Both the position numbers and the translations under genes were made by a program. From Niebla homalea (lineage: Eukaryota > Ascomycota > Lecanoromycetes > Lecanorales > Ramalinaceae), in assembly GCA_019925105.1 (NCBI GenBank), contig JAHGAU010000006.1:1054001-1118000 (forward strand): a stretch of DNA of 64,000 nucleotides. Direction: 5' to 3'. Every line of letters starts with the position of its first letter. Position 1 is the stretch's first letter. Under the pieces are notes generated by a model. It had not been told where the DNA came from and searched no databases. It saw only the letters and a program-made list of their open reading frames with translations. Positions 1 to 14,943 of the stretch are shown one piece after another.

Positions 1-851
1 AAAGGATATAGTATTAACCTTTAAATAATATATAAACTATAATAAGGATAACGTTTATATTTTTATACTTAAATAATCCGGTAATAAAATTAATTAAAAA
101 ATTAATTTATTTTTATTCTGGGATTTTTAATTAATAAAATAATTTTACGGGCTTTTATTATAAAGCCTTAAATTAAAAATAAATATTATAATTTAAAATA
201 TAATAATTAATATTATCTTATAAAGTAAATTAAAAAAAATATTAAGAAGTAAATTTAATTATATAATCCTGGCCGGAATAATTACTAATTAATTTATTAT
301 AAATATACTTTAAAACCTTTATAATAAGTAACGTTAATACTTATAATTTACCTTTATTAATAAAGATATCGGATTAAACCTTAATACGGATTAAAAATAC
401 GCCTTTAAAATTAAATAGTCCGTTTTCCGTAATTATTTTTTTAAACTCCGTTAAGCTTTTATTAATATAATTAACTTTACGGATTTACTTATAAAACCCG
501 AATTCTTTAAGGATTAAATAAGCTGATACCAATACTTTTTCCCCCTTATTTAAGGTTAAAACCTTAAAACGCTTAAGGGGTAAAACGGTTTAAAATTAAT
601 CTTTAACTTTATTATCGTTATCGCCTTAAGGTTAATAACCGGGTATTTAAGTAAAAGCGTTAACCTTATTATTTTATTTATTTAAGCGATAAATAACCTT
701 AAAATTAAACTCAGAAAGGGTATTAAGATACTTTATTTAACGTTTTATAAGCTTTTAACTCTTAATAAAGTATTTTAAGGTTTAATTATTATTAAAAATA
801 CGGAAGGGCTTTTTTATTATTTTTAGTTTTAATTATTAATTCTTTAAGTAT
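1..851. other. AT-rich RIP-degraded sequence, unassigned
   Basis: Very AT-rich, with TpA everywhere and few CpA or TpG. No reading frame stays open and I recognise no protein motif on either strand. It lies directly against the tail of the LINE at 852 and is probably another decayed repeat. Confidence 0.6.
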
Positions 852-3800
852 TTGATTAATTGATTGATTGATTGATTTATACTACGGGTCTAGCTAAGCT
901 AATTCCGGCGTTCTTTAATACGTAGCCTTTTAACCTTATTAATAACCGTAAAAACCTGATACTTATAATATTAAGGCAAAAACCGGCGTTTACCAGGCTT
1001 TTACCCTTTATCCTTTAAGGTAAAGGATGTTAACGGCCGTTTAAAGAGTAATAATCTATTTATATACTTTTTATATTCTAGCTCCCCTAAGAAAATCCGT
1101 AATATTATAATTATATCCTTATAAAGGTTATTTTTAAACTTATTATTCTTCCGCTTTTTTATATATTTATATTACTTTAATCTTATATAATATTTCTAAA
1201 TATCTTTATTAATACTTATATACTTAATATATACCTTTTTTATATTATTATTACCGTTAATTTTTTTAAAGACTTTTAATAAACGTTTATTATTATATTT
1301 TTACGGCTATAAAAAATGCTTTCCGGTTTATATAATTAATATAACCGGTTTCCGCTCCTTTTTTTTTTCCTTAACCGGTAATAAGCCTTTTCCGTAAAGT
1401 CTTCGGTAATTTTATTTATCTTTATAATAAAATTAAATTATAATAATAATCCGGTAAATATTATAAACTTAATAATTATCCGGATACTTTACTTTATAAA
1501 TAATATTTAATAATAATTATAAATATTAACTTTTACGATAAGTTTTAATTTAATTTCCGTAAATAAAAGATAAGAAATAAAGATATATACGGTATCTTAT
1601 TTTTTTTATCCGTACTTATATCCGGCGTTTATCCGACCCTTAATATATATAATAAATAAAAAATAAGTTAAATTATTTTTACCCGTCCGGAGTTAAATTA
1701 TTAATACGTTATTATTTTTCCTTATAATATTATAATAACGGAAATATTTATTAATAATCTTTTTATTATTAAGGGTTAAATAATAATAACTTTAAAGTAT
1801 AAAGTCCTTATATTTCTGTTAATGTTTAATTTACTTTATTATAATTTATAAGGTAATTATTATAATTTTCGCTTTTTAAATCCTTTTAATCTTAATCTTT
1901 TTTATATTTAACGGGAGTTTATACCCGTTTAAGTTAGCCTCCGGAATATTAATAAGGTTAATTTTTTTTTCCGCTTATTTTTATTTTATCTTAATAAGAA
2001 AAAAGATAAATATCTTTAATTTACTTTTTTTAATTTTAAGTTTATTAAGATTTTAGCGGATCCGCCCGTTTCTTATTATCGTAATTAAGTATATATATTT
2101 CTTTAATTTTACTTAAGTAATTATTTAATTTAATAAGATTTTAATTAACGGTATAAAGATTTTAAACTTTAATACCGGGATAAGGGTTATTTTATAAATA
2201 CCGTTAATTACTTTTAAATATTAATTTTGGACTTTTTATAATATTTGGATAAACTTTTTCTTATATCCCGGAGTATTTTTAAGTATATATTAAATAATTA
2301 TAACGTATATTATAACTAACTTTATTATAGCCTGGTAAATAATCCGGGCCTTTTATAACGTAACTCCCTATATTAATATAGTAAGATAAATAAAGCCCCT
2401 TTCTTATAAAGTTATTTTTTTTTAGATTTTTCTTATATAATCTTTTTAATTAAACTTTTTATTTATTTAAAAATTAAGGATTTTAATATTAATATCCGGC
2501 TTTACCGTAATTTTACTTAAGTTTACTATAACTATTATATTATATAACCTTAAGTTCTTAATTATATAAATAAATTTATACTTATACGGCGTAAATTAAG
2601 CCCCGTAAGTTCTTATCTACTGAAGATAGATTTTATAAGTTTATTTTAGTTTTAAATAATTTATATATATAAAGGTATTATAAATTAAGAAATAAATATT
2701 ATTAATAAAGTTTTTAACTTAAACCTTTTATTTTAACTTAACGAACTCCTTAATTAATAAACCGTTAAAAAATAAAAATAATATAAAAGAAATAAGCGAT
2801 CCCTAAAGAATCCCCGTTATAATAGGCTTTATTAAGTTTATTTTTTATCTTAAGTTAATTAATATAGCTCGGTTATTTAAAAAATTCTTTATTTATTTAA
2901 TTAAGAAGGATAATATTCCCTTTTTTTTTAAATTATATAGTAATTTCTGGTAATTTACTTTATTAAAGGTATTTATAATATCGAAAGAAAGAAAACTTAT
3001 AATATACTTCTTTCCGTAATTTTATACCGTATATACGCTATCGATTAATCCTTTAAGGGCTATTTTTATTAACCGATTTCTTTTTATTTTTATTTATTAA
3101 TCGGGGAAAAGTCCGTAATTCTTTATATAATTATTAAGGATTTTCATTATTATTATCTTTAAAGCCTTCCTTAATATATATAGGAATATAATAAGTTTAT
3201 AAGATTTTACCTTAAAGTAATCCGGCTTAATAAACTTCTTAAAGATAATTATTTTTATTTTTTTAAACTTATATAAATAATAACCGACGTTAAGATATAC
3301 TTAAAAGAAATAAATAAAGACCTTTTTAAAAGGTAAAATTATTATTATTAAGAATTTATTAGGAATCTTATTCGGTCTTAAGGCTTTATTTTTCTTTAAT
3401 TTATTAATTGCTTTAATTATTATATTTTATATTATTATTTTATTTATTAATATAGGGTTAAAATATAAAGTATTATTAATATCGTTTAAGTTAACTTTTA
3501 ACGGAGGGGGGAAAAATACTCCTTTAAGGACCTTGATTTTGCCGTTAAAAGTATTAATTAATATATTATCGGGTCTTTTAAGGGGCAGGAATTTAAGGAT
3601 AAATTTTAATTTCTTATTTTATTTTCTATTATACTTTATTAACTTCCAGATATTATAAAATAAAATTATTAAGTTATATATTGTAAACCGAAAATATATT
3701 TATTTAACCTTCTTAATAATTTTTTCCTTTTTTTCTTAAGTAACCTTTAATTAATTAAATATCTCTTAGTTCCTATACTTAAAGGCTTATTTAATTAACT

Positions 3801-6677
3801 TTTTCGCCTTTATAATCGTAATTATATACCTTTTATTTTAATAAGTTTTAACTCTTTAAAAGGGTTTTATTATTAAAATAGTTTTATTAATTACTTTATT
3901 TAATACCTTTATTATTCGCTTTATAAAAAGGTCGATCTAATCTTTATTATTTAATTAAGGGAGGTCCGTAAATTATACCATTATTTCCCCCGTTTTTATA
4001 TAAATCTTTATTTCTTTAACCGTTTTTTACGTTTTCCTTACCGATAATAATATAAATATATTAACGGTTTAATTTAAAGTTATTTATATCGGTATATAAT
4101 CTGAATTATATTTTAAGTCCTTTTATAACTTATATATTACGACCGCGCCGGTAACCTTTTCCGTATTAAAGGCTAAATTAATCGTTATTTTAAATTTATA
4201 ACTTTTTTATATAATAATCTTTTATAATATTAATAATAAGAAATTAACTTAAATAATAATTAATAATAGGTTATCCGATTTAACGTAATTTATTATATAT
4301 CCTTCCTTATTCTATATATAATAATATAGGTTAAAATCTTTAAGTAATATATATTTACTTAAAGTAATTAAGACCTTTTTAAATAATAATATTATAAAAG
4401 GTTTTTCTTTATTAATTAACGGCGGGTTATATACGTTATAGATATTAAGGTTACTTTTTAAGTTCCCTTCTTTTATAATATAGAGTATATAAAGGTTTTT
4501 ATTATAATAAATAATATCTTAATTATTTACGTTAAGCTGCTTATTTATAAAAAAGTATATTTTAGTTATTTTATCCCTTTTAAAGGCTAAATAAAACCCC
4601 TCCCCCGGGTTAATAAATAAATATATATATAAATTATATAATAATTCTTATATTATTATAATATTAATATTTTTAATTTTTTTAAATTTAAATATTAATA
4701 TTATAGCTTTAGTTTTCTCGTTATAAATATTATATTATATTATTCTTAAAAACGTTAATATATTATATATTAACCTCTATAAAAACTCTTTTTTCTATAT
4801 CCGTTTAAGTTACGGATTTCTTATTAAAACTGAATATTTTCTAGCCTAATATCTTCCGTTTATATTTAAATTATATAATTAATGGCTATTATTAAAAACG
4901 TAAAACGGCCGGCTTTTAAGGTTAAGATTATAAAAAGCTTTTTTTTCTTTATTACCGTTTATTTTTTATTATTTAATTAATTAAGTTTACGTTTTAAGGC
5001 TGTTTTTGGTTAACCTATTGGATTAATTTTATACGTATTATATTATTGGATTTTTACGGTTATCCAGGTTTTTTTACGTTTAATTTCCTTAATTCTTATT
5101 ATATATTTAAAATCCCATATTAAGTATCCCTCTTTATTATATATAATATATTTAAATATACTTTTTATAAGTTTTTTAATTATCAGCTTTATATATTTAT
5201 AGGTATTATAATCCTTAATATAAACCGTATACTTTATAATATTAAAATATTTTATAATAATATATCTATAACTTTAATACTTAAAATATTAATAAATATT
5301 AACCGTTTTATCCTATAATTAAATTATCTTAAAAGATCCCTTTTTAATAATCTTTCTATTTAAAATATTATTATATATTTTTATTAACGTTACGTTTAAT
5401 ATAACGGTAAAGTACCTTTTTATATGTTTTAAAGAATTAAGTTTTTTTATTACCGGCGGAAACCTATAGTTAATGATTTTAAGCCTTAAGTAAAGAATTA
5501 TATTCTCTTTTTTTATACTTTTTAATATAGTTTTTTTCTTAACTTCCTTAAAATATAATAAATATATCTTATTTATTATAACGGTAAATAATTATTTTAA
5601 AATTTTAATTAATTTATACTTTTCTTTATTAATTTAAGTTTTAAATTTCTTTAAGCTTTTTTTTTATTTTTAAAGATATTATATTAAAGAGGATATTTTT
5701 ATTTTATAATTTACGTATTATAATAATTTATTCTATTAATAATTCTATTATTATTTTAAAAGTTTTTATTAATTATAACGGGTTTATTTTTACCGCCGTA
5801 TTCCTTTTTTATTATTAAATAAATAAACCGTTATTATCTTTATTTTCCTTAATACGGCCGCTTTTTTTTCTATTATTCTTTTATTTTTTACCGCGGATAC
5901 CCCCTTTATTACCTTTATTATTTAATTCTCTTTTATTTAAGGGGCCGCCGTTTTTATATTTTTACTTTATATACTTAATTTTAAACCGCCGTTTTTATTT
6001 TTTATTAACGCTTTTACTCCCGCCCCTTAAGAACCCTATAAACGCTCCGTTTCCCTTAATTTTACTTTTATTTTTATATAAAAGTCTTTTATGTTTTTTA
6101 ATTTAATTTATAATATTAATTAAATCTTTAACGTAATATCCTTCTACTTTACCGTAAAGAGTTTTTTTAAGGTTTTTATTATTTCCCTTACCGCTTTTTC
6201 GCTTTCTTTTACCGGGTAACGTATTATCTCCGCCCTTTATTTTTAATCCTTTAAGGTCTTATCCTTTTTACCAGCTTTATTTCCTTTTTATATACTTTTG
6301 GTAATATTTTTACCGCGGTCTTCCCACCCTTTCCCCCCGTTTATATCCTTCGTTATTAATATTATACCGGCCTTTTTACCCCCTTATTTACTTATTACCT
6401 CCGTATTATTATTACGCGTTTTACGCGCTTTAATATACGTATTTTGTTAACCTTAATTCCCTTATTTATTTTAAGCGTTATCCGGCTTATTATTATTATA
6501 TTACCCGTACGCATCGTTATTATTTTTATTAATATAGGTTATTTACTTATTTACCACCTTATTCTTAACCACCACGTTACTTCCACTTATCGCACTTAAT
6601 ATACTCCCCTTACTATTGCTAAAGCTATACATATACGTATCGTTTTGGATCTCTGGGGTCCCTTTGTTCGTCGCCAT
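852..6677 (-). mobile_element. Tad1-like LINE copy, RIP-inactivated, near full length
   Basis: The 3' end is marked by a run of TGAT units near 852-876, which is an (ATCA)n tail on the minus strand, the kind of short tandem tail many fungal LINEs carry. The 5' end is at 6,677, where the minus strand reads ATGGCGACGAACAAAGGGAC. The length of about 5.8 kb matches the plus-strand copy at 25,688-31,452, and the two share recognisable blocks throughout. Frames for ORF1 and the endonuclease/reverse transcriptase ORF2 are broken by dozens of stops and by TpA-type changes expected of RIP. No target duplication was found at the ends. Confidence 0.7.
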
Positions 6678-9600
6678 CTTTCTCAATATTATTTATAATA
6701 TTATTATAATCTTCAGTATTTAATAATAATAAAAAGCTTTTTATCATAAATATTAGAATTATATTTAATTAATAATATATTCTTAAAATAATAAGTTATT
6801 AAGTATAATTCCTTAACCTTATTATATTAAAAAAGAATACCGCCGGAAACGTAATCCGAAAAGTCGGTTTTAAGGATCGTTTCTTTATCGGGATCATAAT
6901 AAATTAATATAAAAGTTATAATAAAAGCCTTTTTAAGTATTATATAAGCCTTTTAATACTCCGGGGATTAAATAAATAAAGTTTTTTTTTTAATAAGCTT
7001 TAAAAAAGGTTTTATTATTTTAAAGAATTAAAGAATAAATCTTTAATAAAAGTTATAGAAATTAATAAATCCTTAAAGGGCTTTTAGGTTAACGGGGACC
7101 GGCCAATCCTTAATCTTATTTATTTTATTAAGGTTTATTTTTAACCCGTTAATAATAAAAATAAAACTTAAAAACTTAATTTATTAAATTCCGAATTTAT
7201 ACTTCCGGATATTTACTTATAAGCCGGCGTTATATAAGCGTTTTAATATTAAATATATATATTAAGTATACTCTTTCTTAATAACGTTATAAATAATAAT
7301 ATTATCCAAGTAAGCTTAAATAAAAATATTTAGATAATTAAATAAAATTTTATTTATATATTATTAATATAAAGCGGGGTTATTAATTAAATTAAAAAGT
7401 ATAACTTTATACTTAAAAATACTTAATAAAATAACGAATATCATAAAGTTTTCATTCTCCGGATATATACGGAGCTTATTAAAGGCCGCAATAATATTTA
7501 AGCGGGTAATTTATTTATAACTGGTAACTTAAGATAATACCTTTTTTATTAAAGGAATAAAGTATTAATTCCTCTTAATAATAATATTAATATTACGGTA
7601 ATCTATGTATAGTCGTAAGTCGCTATTAAACTTAAAAGTAAAAAGAATAAAAGATTTATAAAAGGCTTTATTAAGCTTAATAAATCCTTTTTTTAAGTTC
7701 TTAATAATATATTCCTTTAATTTTTAAAACTTATAGTTTAAGAACGGATAAATATAACTTTAAAAAGGAATCCTTTTTAAGGTTAAGTTAATCTTATAAT
7801 TATAGTCCCGGTACGGGGGTAATTTATTTATTATTACGTAATTAAAGATATCCTTAAAATCATAATATTCCGTTAAAAGTTTAACCGTAATCTTATTTAT
7901 AAAAACCGTTTCCTTTATAAAGTTATCCTTATAAGTTATTATAACGGAGATATTAATTAAAGTATTATTAAGGAAATTTAAATAATTAATTAAATCTATT
8001 ATTAAAGTATAAAAAGTTTAAATCTTTTTCTCTTTTTAAATTTTTATAATAATATAAAAGGCCGCCATATTAATAGCTTTAATTAAAAAAAGCCTTTCTT
8101 CCTTAATAAGTTTAAAAAAAAAAGATTATTTAATAATTTCCTTTTTTTTTCTTAAGGCTTTAATAGCTTTAATTTTTTATTTTTTAAGAGTATATTTAAG
8201 GCTTAATAAGTTAAAGCTATAATCCAAAGGAATTCTAAAATAAATTTTATATTTTAATAATTAACCCTATTATAATTATATTAATTTAATATAAAGAAAA
8301 TTTTATTAATTATAAAGTAAATAAATACGTAATACCGTTTTATCCAAGGTTTTTTAAGGATTATATCGTATATTTTAAGCCGGATAATAAATATAAAAAA
8401 TTAGTTTTCCGAGTAACTTTCTATAGTTATTTAAGAATAAATTATATAAATAATAAAACGTAAGTATTTACCCTTATAATCTTAAATAAACTTAAGTCGG
8501 GAAAAGGCTAAAAAAGAAATTTAAAGTATTATATAAATTTATAAGATAATTCGTTTATTAATAAAATAATAATCGGTAATACTTAAATTAACTAAGAAGG
8601 ATAAAGGAAAGTATTAATCTCCGTAACTCGTAAACCCGTTAATAATCTAAGGTTTATTATCCTAGATATTAAAGGGGTTTTTAATATTTTTAATATACCC
8701 AATTATTAAAATTTAAAAGTAATATGCGTTTTTATTTTTTATAATAACTTTTATAAAGTTTAATTTTTTATTAATGGCCCGTCTAAATTATTAAATAAAG
8801 TATCTTTAGGGGCATAGGAAATCCGGCCGCTTTAATTACGGGTAAATTCTTCGTTTAAATTAAAGGCAATATAATAAACTTAAACGGAATACTCCTAAAT
8901 ATTACCTTAATTATATTAATAATTAAGGTAATCGGCTTAAAAATAATTCCCTTAATAAATAAAATATTTAACGTCTAAAAAGGGAATTAACTTCACGATA
9001 ATAAAAGTAATTTATTGGAACTTAAATCCTCCGAAACTTCTTATTCCGCTAAAGGATTTAAAGGAAATAATATGGGTTTTTATAGTTTCCTTAATTTCCT
9101 TAATAAAGGTTTTACTTGGGTCGAAGGTTTTTTATTAACGGTAATATTCTGAACGTTAAAAACGGTTTATCCTCTTAAAGTATATATAGGTCTTATTTAA
9201 GCTATTTAAATTATAACTTCCTTAAAGGAAGTTTTCATAAAACCGGTTAAAGAGTTAAATAATTAATTTATAAATTATAATTTTCAAATTCCTTTTAAGA
9301 TTTACGTACTTAAAGACTTTAATTAAGCGGGTAAAGTTAAAATAAAATATAATAAATTTATCCTTAATTAATATTCTTAAAGCTTAAAAATTATTAATTT
9401 AATCTTCTTTTTAATTAACGTTTTTAAAAATTCAATTTAAAAAAATCTAGAATTCCTTAAGGGTTTAAAAGCTTAATAAGGTATTATTATTATATTCCAT
9501 TTTTAATTATTTAAGGACTTTAAAACTTAATAATATTAAAATATAATCGATTTAAGCCTATATAATTAAGTATTAATTTTTATTTATCCGGAGCTTAATA

Positions 9601-11266
9601 ATAATATAACGTTTAAAGAAACGGTATTAATTACGGTTTTTATTAATAAAGGGTTCAGGATCCTTAATTTTAATTAACTTAAACTTCTTATAAAAAGTAA
9701 GGAATACCGTAAATTAATAAAATAAAAAAGCTAAATTATTCTGTTAAAGATTTTTAAGCTTAATAATAAAATTTACGTTTTAACCTTTTAATTTACGGTT
9801 ATAGATTTCTAACGCTTTAAAACGGTTTAAATCTTTTAAAGGAAAAGAGTTACCGTAATTTTATTATTATAAGTAAATAATTTAATTTATCTTTAATTAT
9901 AGATCCTTCTTAATATCGTTTAATTCTATTTAAAGGATTTATATTTTATCGTTTACGTTTTTATAATATTATATATTAACGTTACGTTCTTAATATAAAA
10001 GGTTTAATTACTTTAAAAATTCCTTAAATTTCTTAAATAATACGGATTAAAAAATAAAATAAGCGTAAGTCTTTATAAGGTATAAAATATATTCGATTAA
10101 TTCCTTCGGGGCAATACCCTTTAATTTATAATAACGTTAACGGGTAATATAGTCCTTATATCCCCCATAATTATTATCGGAAACCGGGTTCCCGGTAATT
10201 AAGTAATCTATTGGGTCTTTATTTTTTTTTTTTTACCGGGGAAAAGTTTTATTTTCAATAAATAATATTAATTAATTAAGGTCCCCTTAAGAACCGCTTT
10301 ATAAGTTATATTTTAATATAAAGGCCTTTAATAAAAAAGATTATTAAAGTTTATTATTTATAGTTTTAATAAGTAAAAAGTAAGTAAAAGGTAAATTAAG
10401 GTTAAAAAGGGATAAAGGTAAATAAAAAAAAAGATTAAGAAAAGGGAAAAAGATAGGTTTCTTAATTTTTCCGTTAAACGGATTTTATATTATAAAGGTA
10501 ATATTATAAGGTAGAATAATAAAGTTTATATTATAATAGGGTTTAATATTACTCCCTTTATATTATAGAGTATTCCTTAAAGTATTTTTTCTTCCGGGTA
10601 TTAAATATCTTGTATTATAAAGTAAGTATAAAATTAAATATCCTAATTAAAGGTTCTAAGGAAAAAAAAAAATAAATAATAAATAAAGATTCTATAAGCT
10701 TTTATAAGCTTATTTTTAATTGGATTTATAATAGTTTTTTTAAGGTTTACTTTATTTATAACCTTTAAATCGCCTTATTAAGGCTTAACCTTTAAATTGA
10801 TTCTTTATATAACTTAATAGAATTAATATTTATTTATTTAAAGCTATTATAACTTTCCGTTTTAATTATTAACGTTTTTTTATAACCCGTCCGGATACTA
10901 ATCGCCGTACGTTTAACCGTAATTACCGCCCGTTTAATACCGTTTTTAATTATTAACTTATTATCCGTTATTAATAAATATTATTAATAAAAGCCTTTAT
11001 TTTACCTCGTTACTCCTTATAAGGGCGTAAATAGGTTAACTTTAATATAATATTAAAGTACAAGCCCCTTTAAAATAATTGGAAGGCAAAGGGTATATTA
11101 CGTATAATTAAAAATATTAAAGTATAGAGGTATAAAAGTAAAGGGGCCGAAGGCCCTAATATACCCAGTTGGTAACACTCCTGGGTGCCGGACTAACCCC
11201 GGGCTTGGCCCGGGATAGGCCCGGTAGGGCCTACTCCTGAGTTACCAATACCCCTGAACCCTGACA
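6678..11266 (-). mobile_element. Gypsy-type LTR retrotransposon relic
   Basis: On the minus strand 7,301-7,403 decodes to a decayed Ty3/Gypsy reverse-transcriptase core. It reads NNPALY, then two stops, then YINKILFNYLN, a stop and AYLDNI, against the family's TNAPALYQ..INDIL..YLD..AYLDDI. The right edge is sharp: at 11,266 the minus strand starts TGTCAGGGTTCAGGGG, a normal LTR start, and the sequence right of it is LINE. I could not find the integrase, the RNase H or a matching 3' LTR. The left edge is set only by the neighbouring LINE start, so the element is incomplete or itself interrupted. Confidence 0.55.
11141..11266 (-). repeat. GC-rich start of the Gypsy 5' LTR
   Basis: A roughly 125-bp island of high GC within very AT-rich DNA. 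It contains CCCGGGCTTGGCCCGGG and an inverted TTGGTAAC/GTTACCAA pair (11,169-11,176 and 11,241-11,248). Read on the minus strand it opens with TGTCAG, and a TATA-like AT tract follows near 11,130. I interpret it as the LTR terminus of the element to its left, apparently little touched by RIP. Confidence 0.45.
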
Positions 11267-12734
11267 TATTATACCTTTTAATATATACCGTATACTTCGT
11301 ATTATTAAGGTATTTTATAATAATATGTTTATATTTTTAATATTTTTAATATTAATAAATATCCGCTGTTTAATCTTAAGGTCTTATTAATTTAAGGGAT
11401 TTACTTTTTATTACCCTTTTATTAAGGATATTATCATATATTTTTATTAACGTTATGCTTAAGATAACCGTAAAGTATCTTTTTATATAATTAAAAGCGT
11501 TTAACCTTTTTATTATAAGGGGGAGATTATAATCGACGATTTTCAGCCTAAGGTAAAGGACCATATTCTCTTTCTTTATCCGTTTTAAAATAACTTCCTT
11601 TTCCTCCTTTATAAATTTTATTAAATATATCCCATTTATTATAATAATAAAGGATTACCTTAATATCTTTACCGTTTTATACCCTTTTTTACCGGCTTAT
11701 CCCTTTAATTTCTTTAGCCTTTTTTTATTTTTAATAAAATTATATTAAAGAAAATATCCCCGTTTTATAATTTATATATTATAATAATTTACTTTATTAA
11801 TAATTTTCCCGTTACCTTAAACGCCTTTATTAATTATAACGGGTTTATTTTTACCGTTATATTCCTTTCCTTTTTATTTAATAATCGTATAATTATTATT
11901 TTCGCCTTCTTTAATACCGCCGTTTTTTGTTTTTTTTTTAACCTTTTTTACCGTTAATACCGGCGCCGCTTTTATAGCCCTTATTATTTAACTTATCCCC
12001 GCTCCCTTTTTTAAAGCTTCCCCCGTTACTTTTTTACTTTATATATATTTTTTTAATTTTTTTTTATTTCTATTTATTAATGCCCTTATTACCGCCTTTT
12101 AAGCTCCGCATAACCTTTTTAACTTCTTTAAACTTTTCCTTATATCCACGTAAAAGTCTTTTACTTTCCGTAGCCTGATTTATAGTATTAATTAAGTTTT
12201 TAACGTAATATCCTTTTATATAATTATAAGAAGGTTTTTTAGCGTTTTTACCGTTTCCTCCTTTTTTACTTTTTCCCCGCGTATTTAATAATTACCTTTT
12301 TTCGTAGTTTATTTTTATTTACCTGGTATTTCCTTATTTTTATCCAGTTTTCTTTTAATTTATATATACTTAATAAGGCCTTTTACGCCTCCGTTTACCC
12401 CTTATCCGTCCCCGCGTACCGTTCTTATCCCCTCCGCCCTTTATTTATTACCCTTTATAATAATATTTTTATACGTTATATACGTCCTTTTACGCGTATT
12501 TTATTAATTATAAACTCCCTATTTAATTTAAGGCCTTTTTATCTCGTATTTATTATATCGTTTATATAACTTATTACCGTTCCTATTAACTTAAGCCGCT
12601 TACCCTTCCTCCCTTTTTACCTTTATTATTATTCCGCTTCCGCTTATCGTATTTAAGGTATTGTCCTTATTATTACTTAAGTTATATACGCGTATATCGT
12701 TTCTGACCTCTGGGGTCCCGTTGTTCGTCGCTAT
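11267..12734 (-). mobile_element. LINE 5' fragment (ORF1 part)
   Basis: The minus strand begins near 12,734 with a mutated start (ATA instead of ATG) followed by GCGACGAACAACGGGACCCC, as in the other LINE copies. It aligns block by block with about 5,200-6,677 of the first LINE and with 25,697 onward of the plus copy. One ORF1 stretch (11,376-11,564) is still open for 62 codons. The left end is cut at the LTR boundary at 11,266, consistent with insertion of the Gypsy element into this LINE. Confidence 0.65.
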
Positions 12735-14180
12735 CATATTTTACTTTTTTAATATAATAATTATATTTTTTACTTTAATTAATACGGTATAAAATAATTA
12801 TATAAATTATAAAAAATAATTTATTATATTAAAGATATATTAAAAACCTTTTGATATTTATTTAAAAGGGTTAATAAAGTCTATCTTAAATAAATTAAAA
12901 AAATTTTACCTTAATTAAACTTAATAAAACCGTACGGCTTCCGTATACTTATTTTATATAAGCTAAGTACACTTATACGTATTTTATAATATCTTTTATT
13001 ATATCAGGTTATTAACAATAATACCGTAATTTCTTTAATATAATTTTTAATAAGAAATATCCCGCGTTATTATAAATTTCCTTAAGTATTTATATTATCT
13101 CTTTTTTTATTAAATATATTATTTAACGTTTCCTATATTAATAAAGTAACTTATTAATAATAAAATTAAACCTATAATTTATAAGTTATTTATTAAATTT
13201 AATTTATTAAATTATATTTTTCTTTTTTAATTTTAATTTTATTTTAAAATATTTAATAATATCGGTATATTAATTATTATTTTTATAATAAAATAGTTCT
13301 TTAAATTTTAATAACTTTATAAGTTTATAATTAATTTATATATATTTTATTTTATAATTATTATTTAATTTCATATTATATATCCGTATTAATTTATTAT
13401 TAATTATCTTTTATAATTATAATTCTTTTATATTTATTTTCTTCCTTTTATTTATGTTTTTCCCCGTTGACTTTCCCTTTATATTTTAAGTTAATTAACT
13501 TTTTAATTATTATATCGTAATTCATATATTATTATAAATATTAATTTTATTTTTCTTCGCTTTTTTAAAGAGCTCCTTTAATATAATATAATATCCTTTT
13601 TTATTATTCTTTTAAAATTAAATTATATTATTTTTATTCTTTTATACCTTAAGGGTTATTTTCTTTATTATTTTATTAAGTACGTAATTTAGGTTATTAA
13701 ATAATACCCTTAATAAATTATCCGCCGTTTTATTAATTTCTTTTTTAATATATTTAATTTTAATATATAACCTTCTTAACTTATTTATTTATTTTACGAA
13801 AATATCTTTATCATAGTTTATATTTATAAACCTTATAAGTAACTTATAATTTATATATATAATTAAAACTTTTCTTATATTTAATATATAAAAGAATTTT
13901 TCTTTAAACGTAATAATAATTATTAATTTTTATTTATAAATATTATAATTACGTTCCGCCTTATTTATTATATATAAATTATAAATAAATAAAACGATAT
14001 AACCGTTTTAAACTTGGGTAATATAATATTTAGTTCCGGATTTTAAGGTATTAATATATATATAAATTAATATTTTAAAGTCTTATTTAAATAAAGTTTT
14101 AACCCTTATTATTATATTTTATATAAGTTAAAATGATATATTTTCTAACTCTTTTTATTTTTATTTTATATTATTAATTA

Positions 14181-14262
14181 AATGGGTAAGTAAACGAGTT
14201 ATCTTTATGAAGTTTTTAATTTATTTTCTCGTTATATTAATGGTACCCAAAAATCTTTTAAC
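14181..14262 (-). mobile_element. Possible Ty1/copia reverse-transcriptase relic
   Basis: The minus strand reads KRFLGTINITRK, a stop, then IKNFIKITRLLTHLI. This resembles the copia segment 'FLGI.I.R....I.LSQ..YI..LL..F' that follows the YVDD box. The match is short and the YVDD motif itself could not be located, so this is a tentative call. Confidence 0.3.
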
Positions 14263-14915
14263 GTTTTTTATATTTTATAATACGGGTTAATTAAGTATCT
14301 TTTTTATACTTTTTAAGTTTAATTTATATATATCTTTTTACCTTATAGTTTTCTTTTAATATTTTAATTTTTATTATATTAATTTTTAGCTTATTAAATA
14401 ATAACTTTAACTTTAATTATAGAATTTACGGGAAAAATTAATTTCTTAAGAAAATAAATTACTTTTTTATATCTTATATACTTTAAAGATATTATTAAAA
14501 TAAAAAGCTAAGTTAATAAGGTTATACTTCCCTTTAAAAATAAGGAAAAATAACTTTAAATTTAATTTAAGGATAACTTTTAATATAATATTTATAAGTT
14601 TAATAAAAATAAATAAAAACGTACGTATTCTTTAAAATATCCTTATAAGTTATAGTTATTTAATATTTAATACGTTAAAAGTAAAATAATATTGGTTATC
14701 AAAACATATTTTTATTATTTATTATTTAATATTTATATTTTATATTTATTTAAAAGAAAATTTTATATAATAAAATTCTTAATAAATTATATATTCTTTC
14801 TATTAATTTTATATAAAACGCGGATAATACTTTATATATAAAGTAATAATTAAGTATAAATTATAATTTAACTTTATTTTCTTTCTTTATAAATATAAAG
14901 AGTACGTTCTATATA

Positions 14916-14943
14916 TTTATTTATTTATTTATTTATTTATATG
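14916..14943. repeat. TTTA microsatellite
   Basis: Six to seven tandem ATTT units inside AT-rich DNA. It probably arose from mutation-biased sequence and has no evident function. Confidence 0.5.

Noticed and set aside
11169..11248. GC-rich 80-nt stretch as a tRNA gene
   Set aside because: The ends pair (GGTAAC/GTTACC), but there is no credible D-loop, anticodon loop or TTCRANNC box. The LTR interpretation explains its position better.
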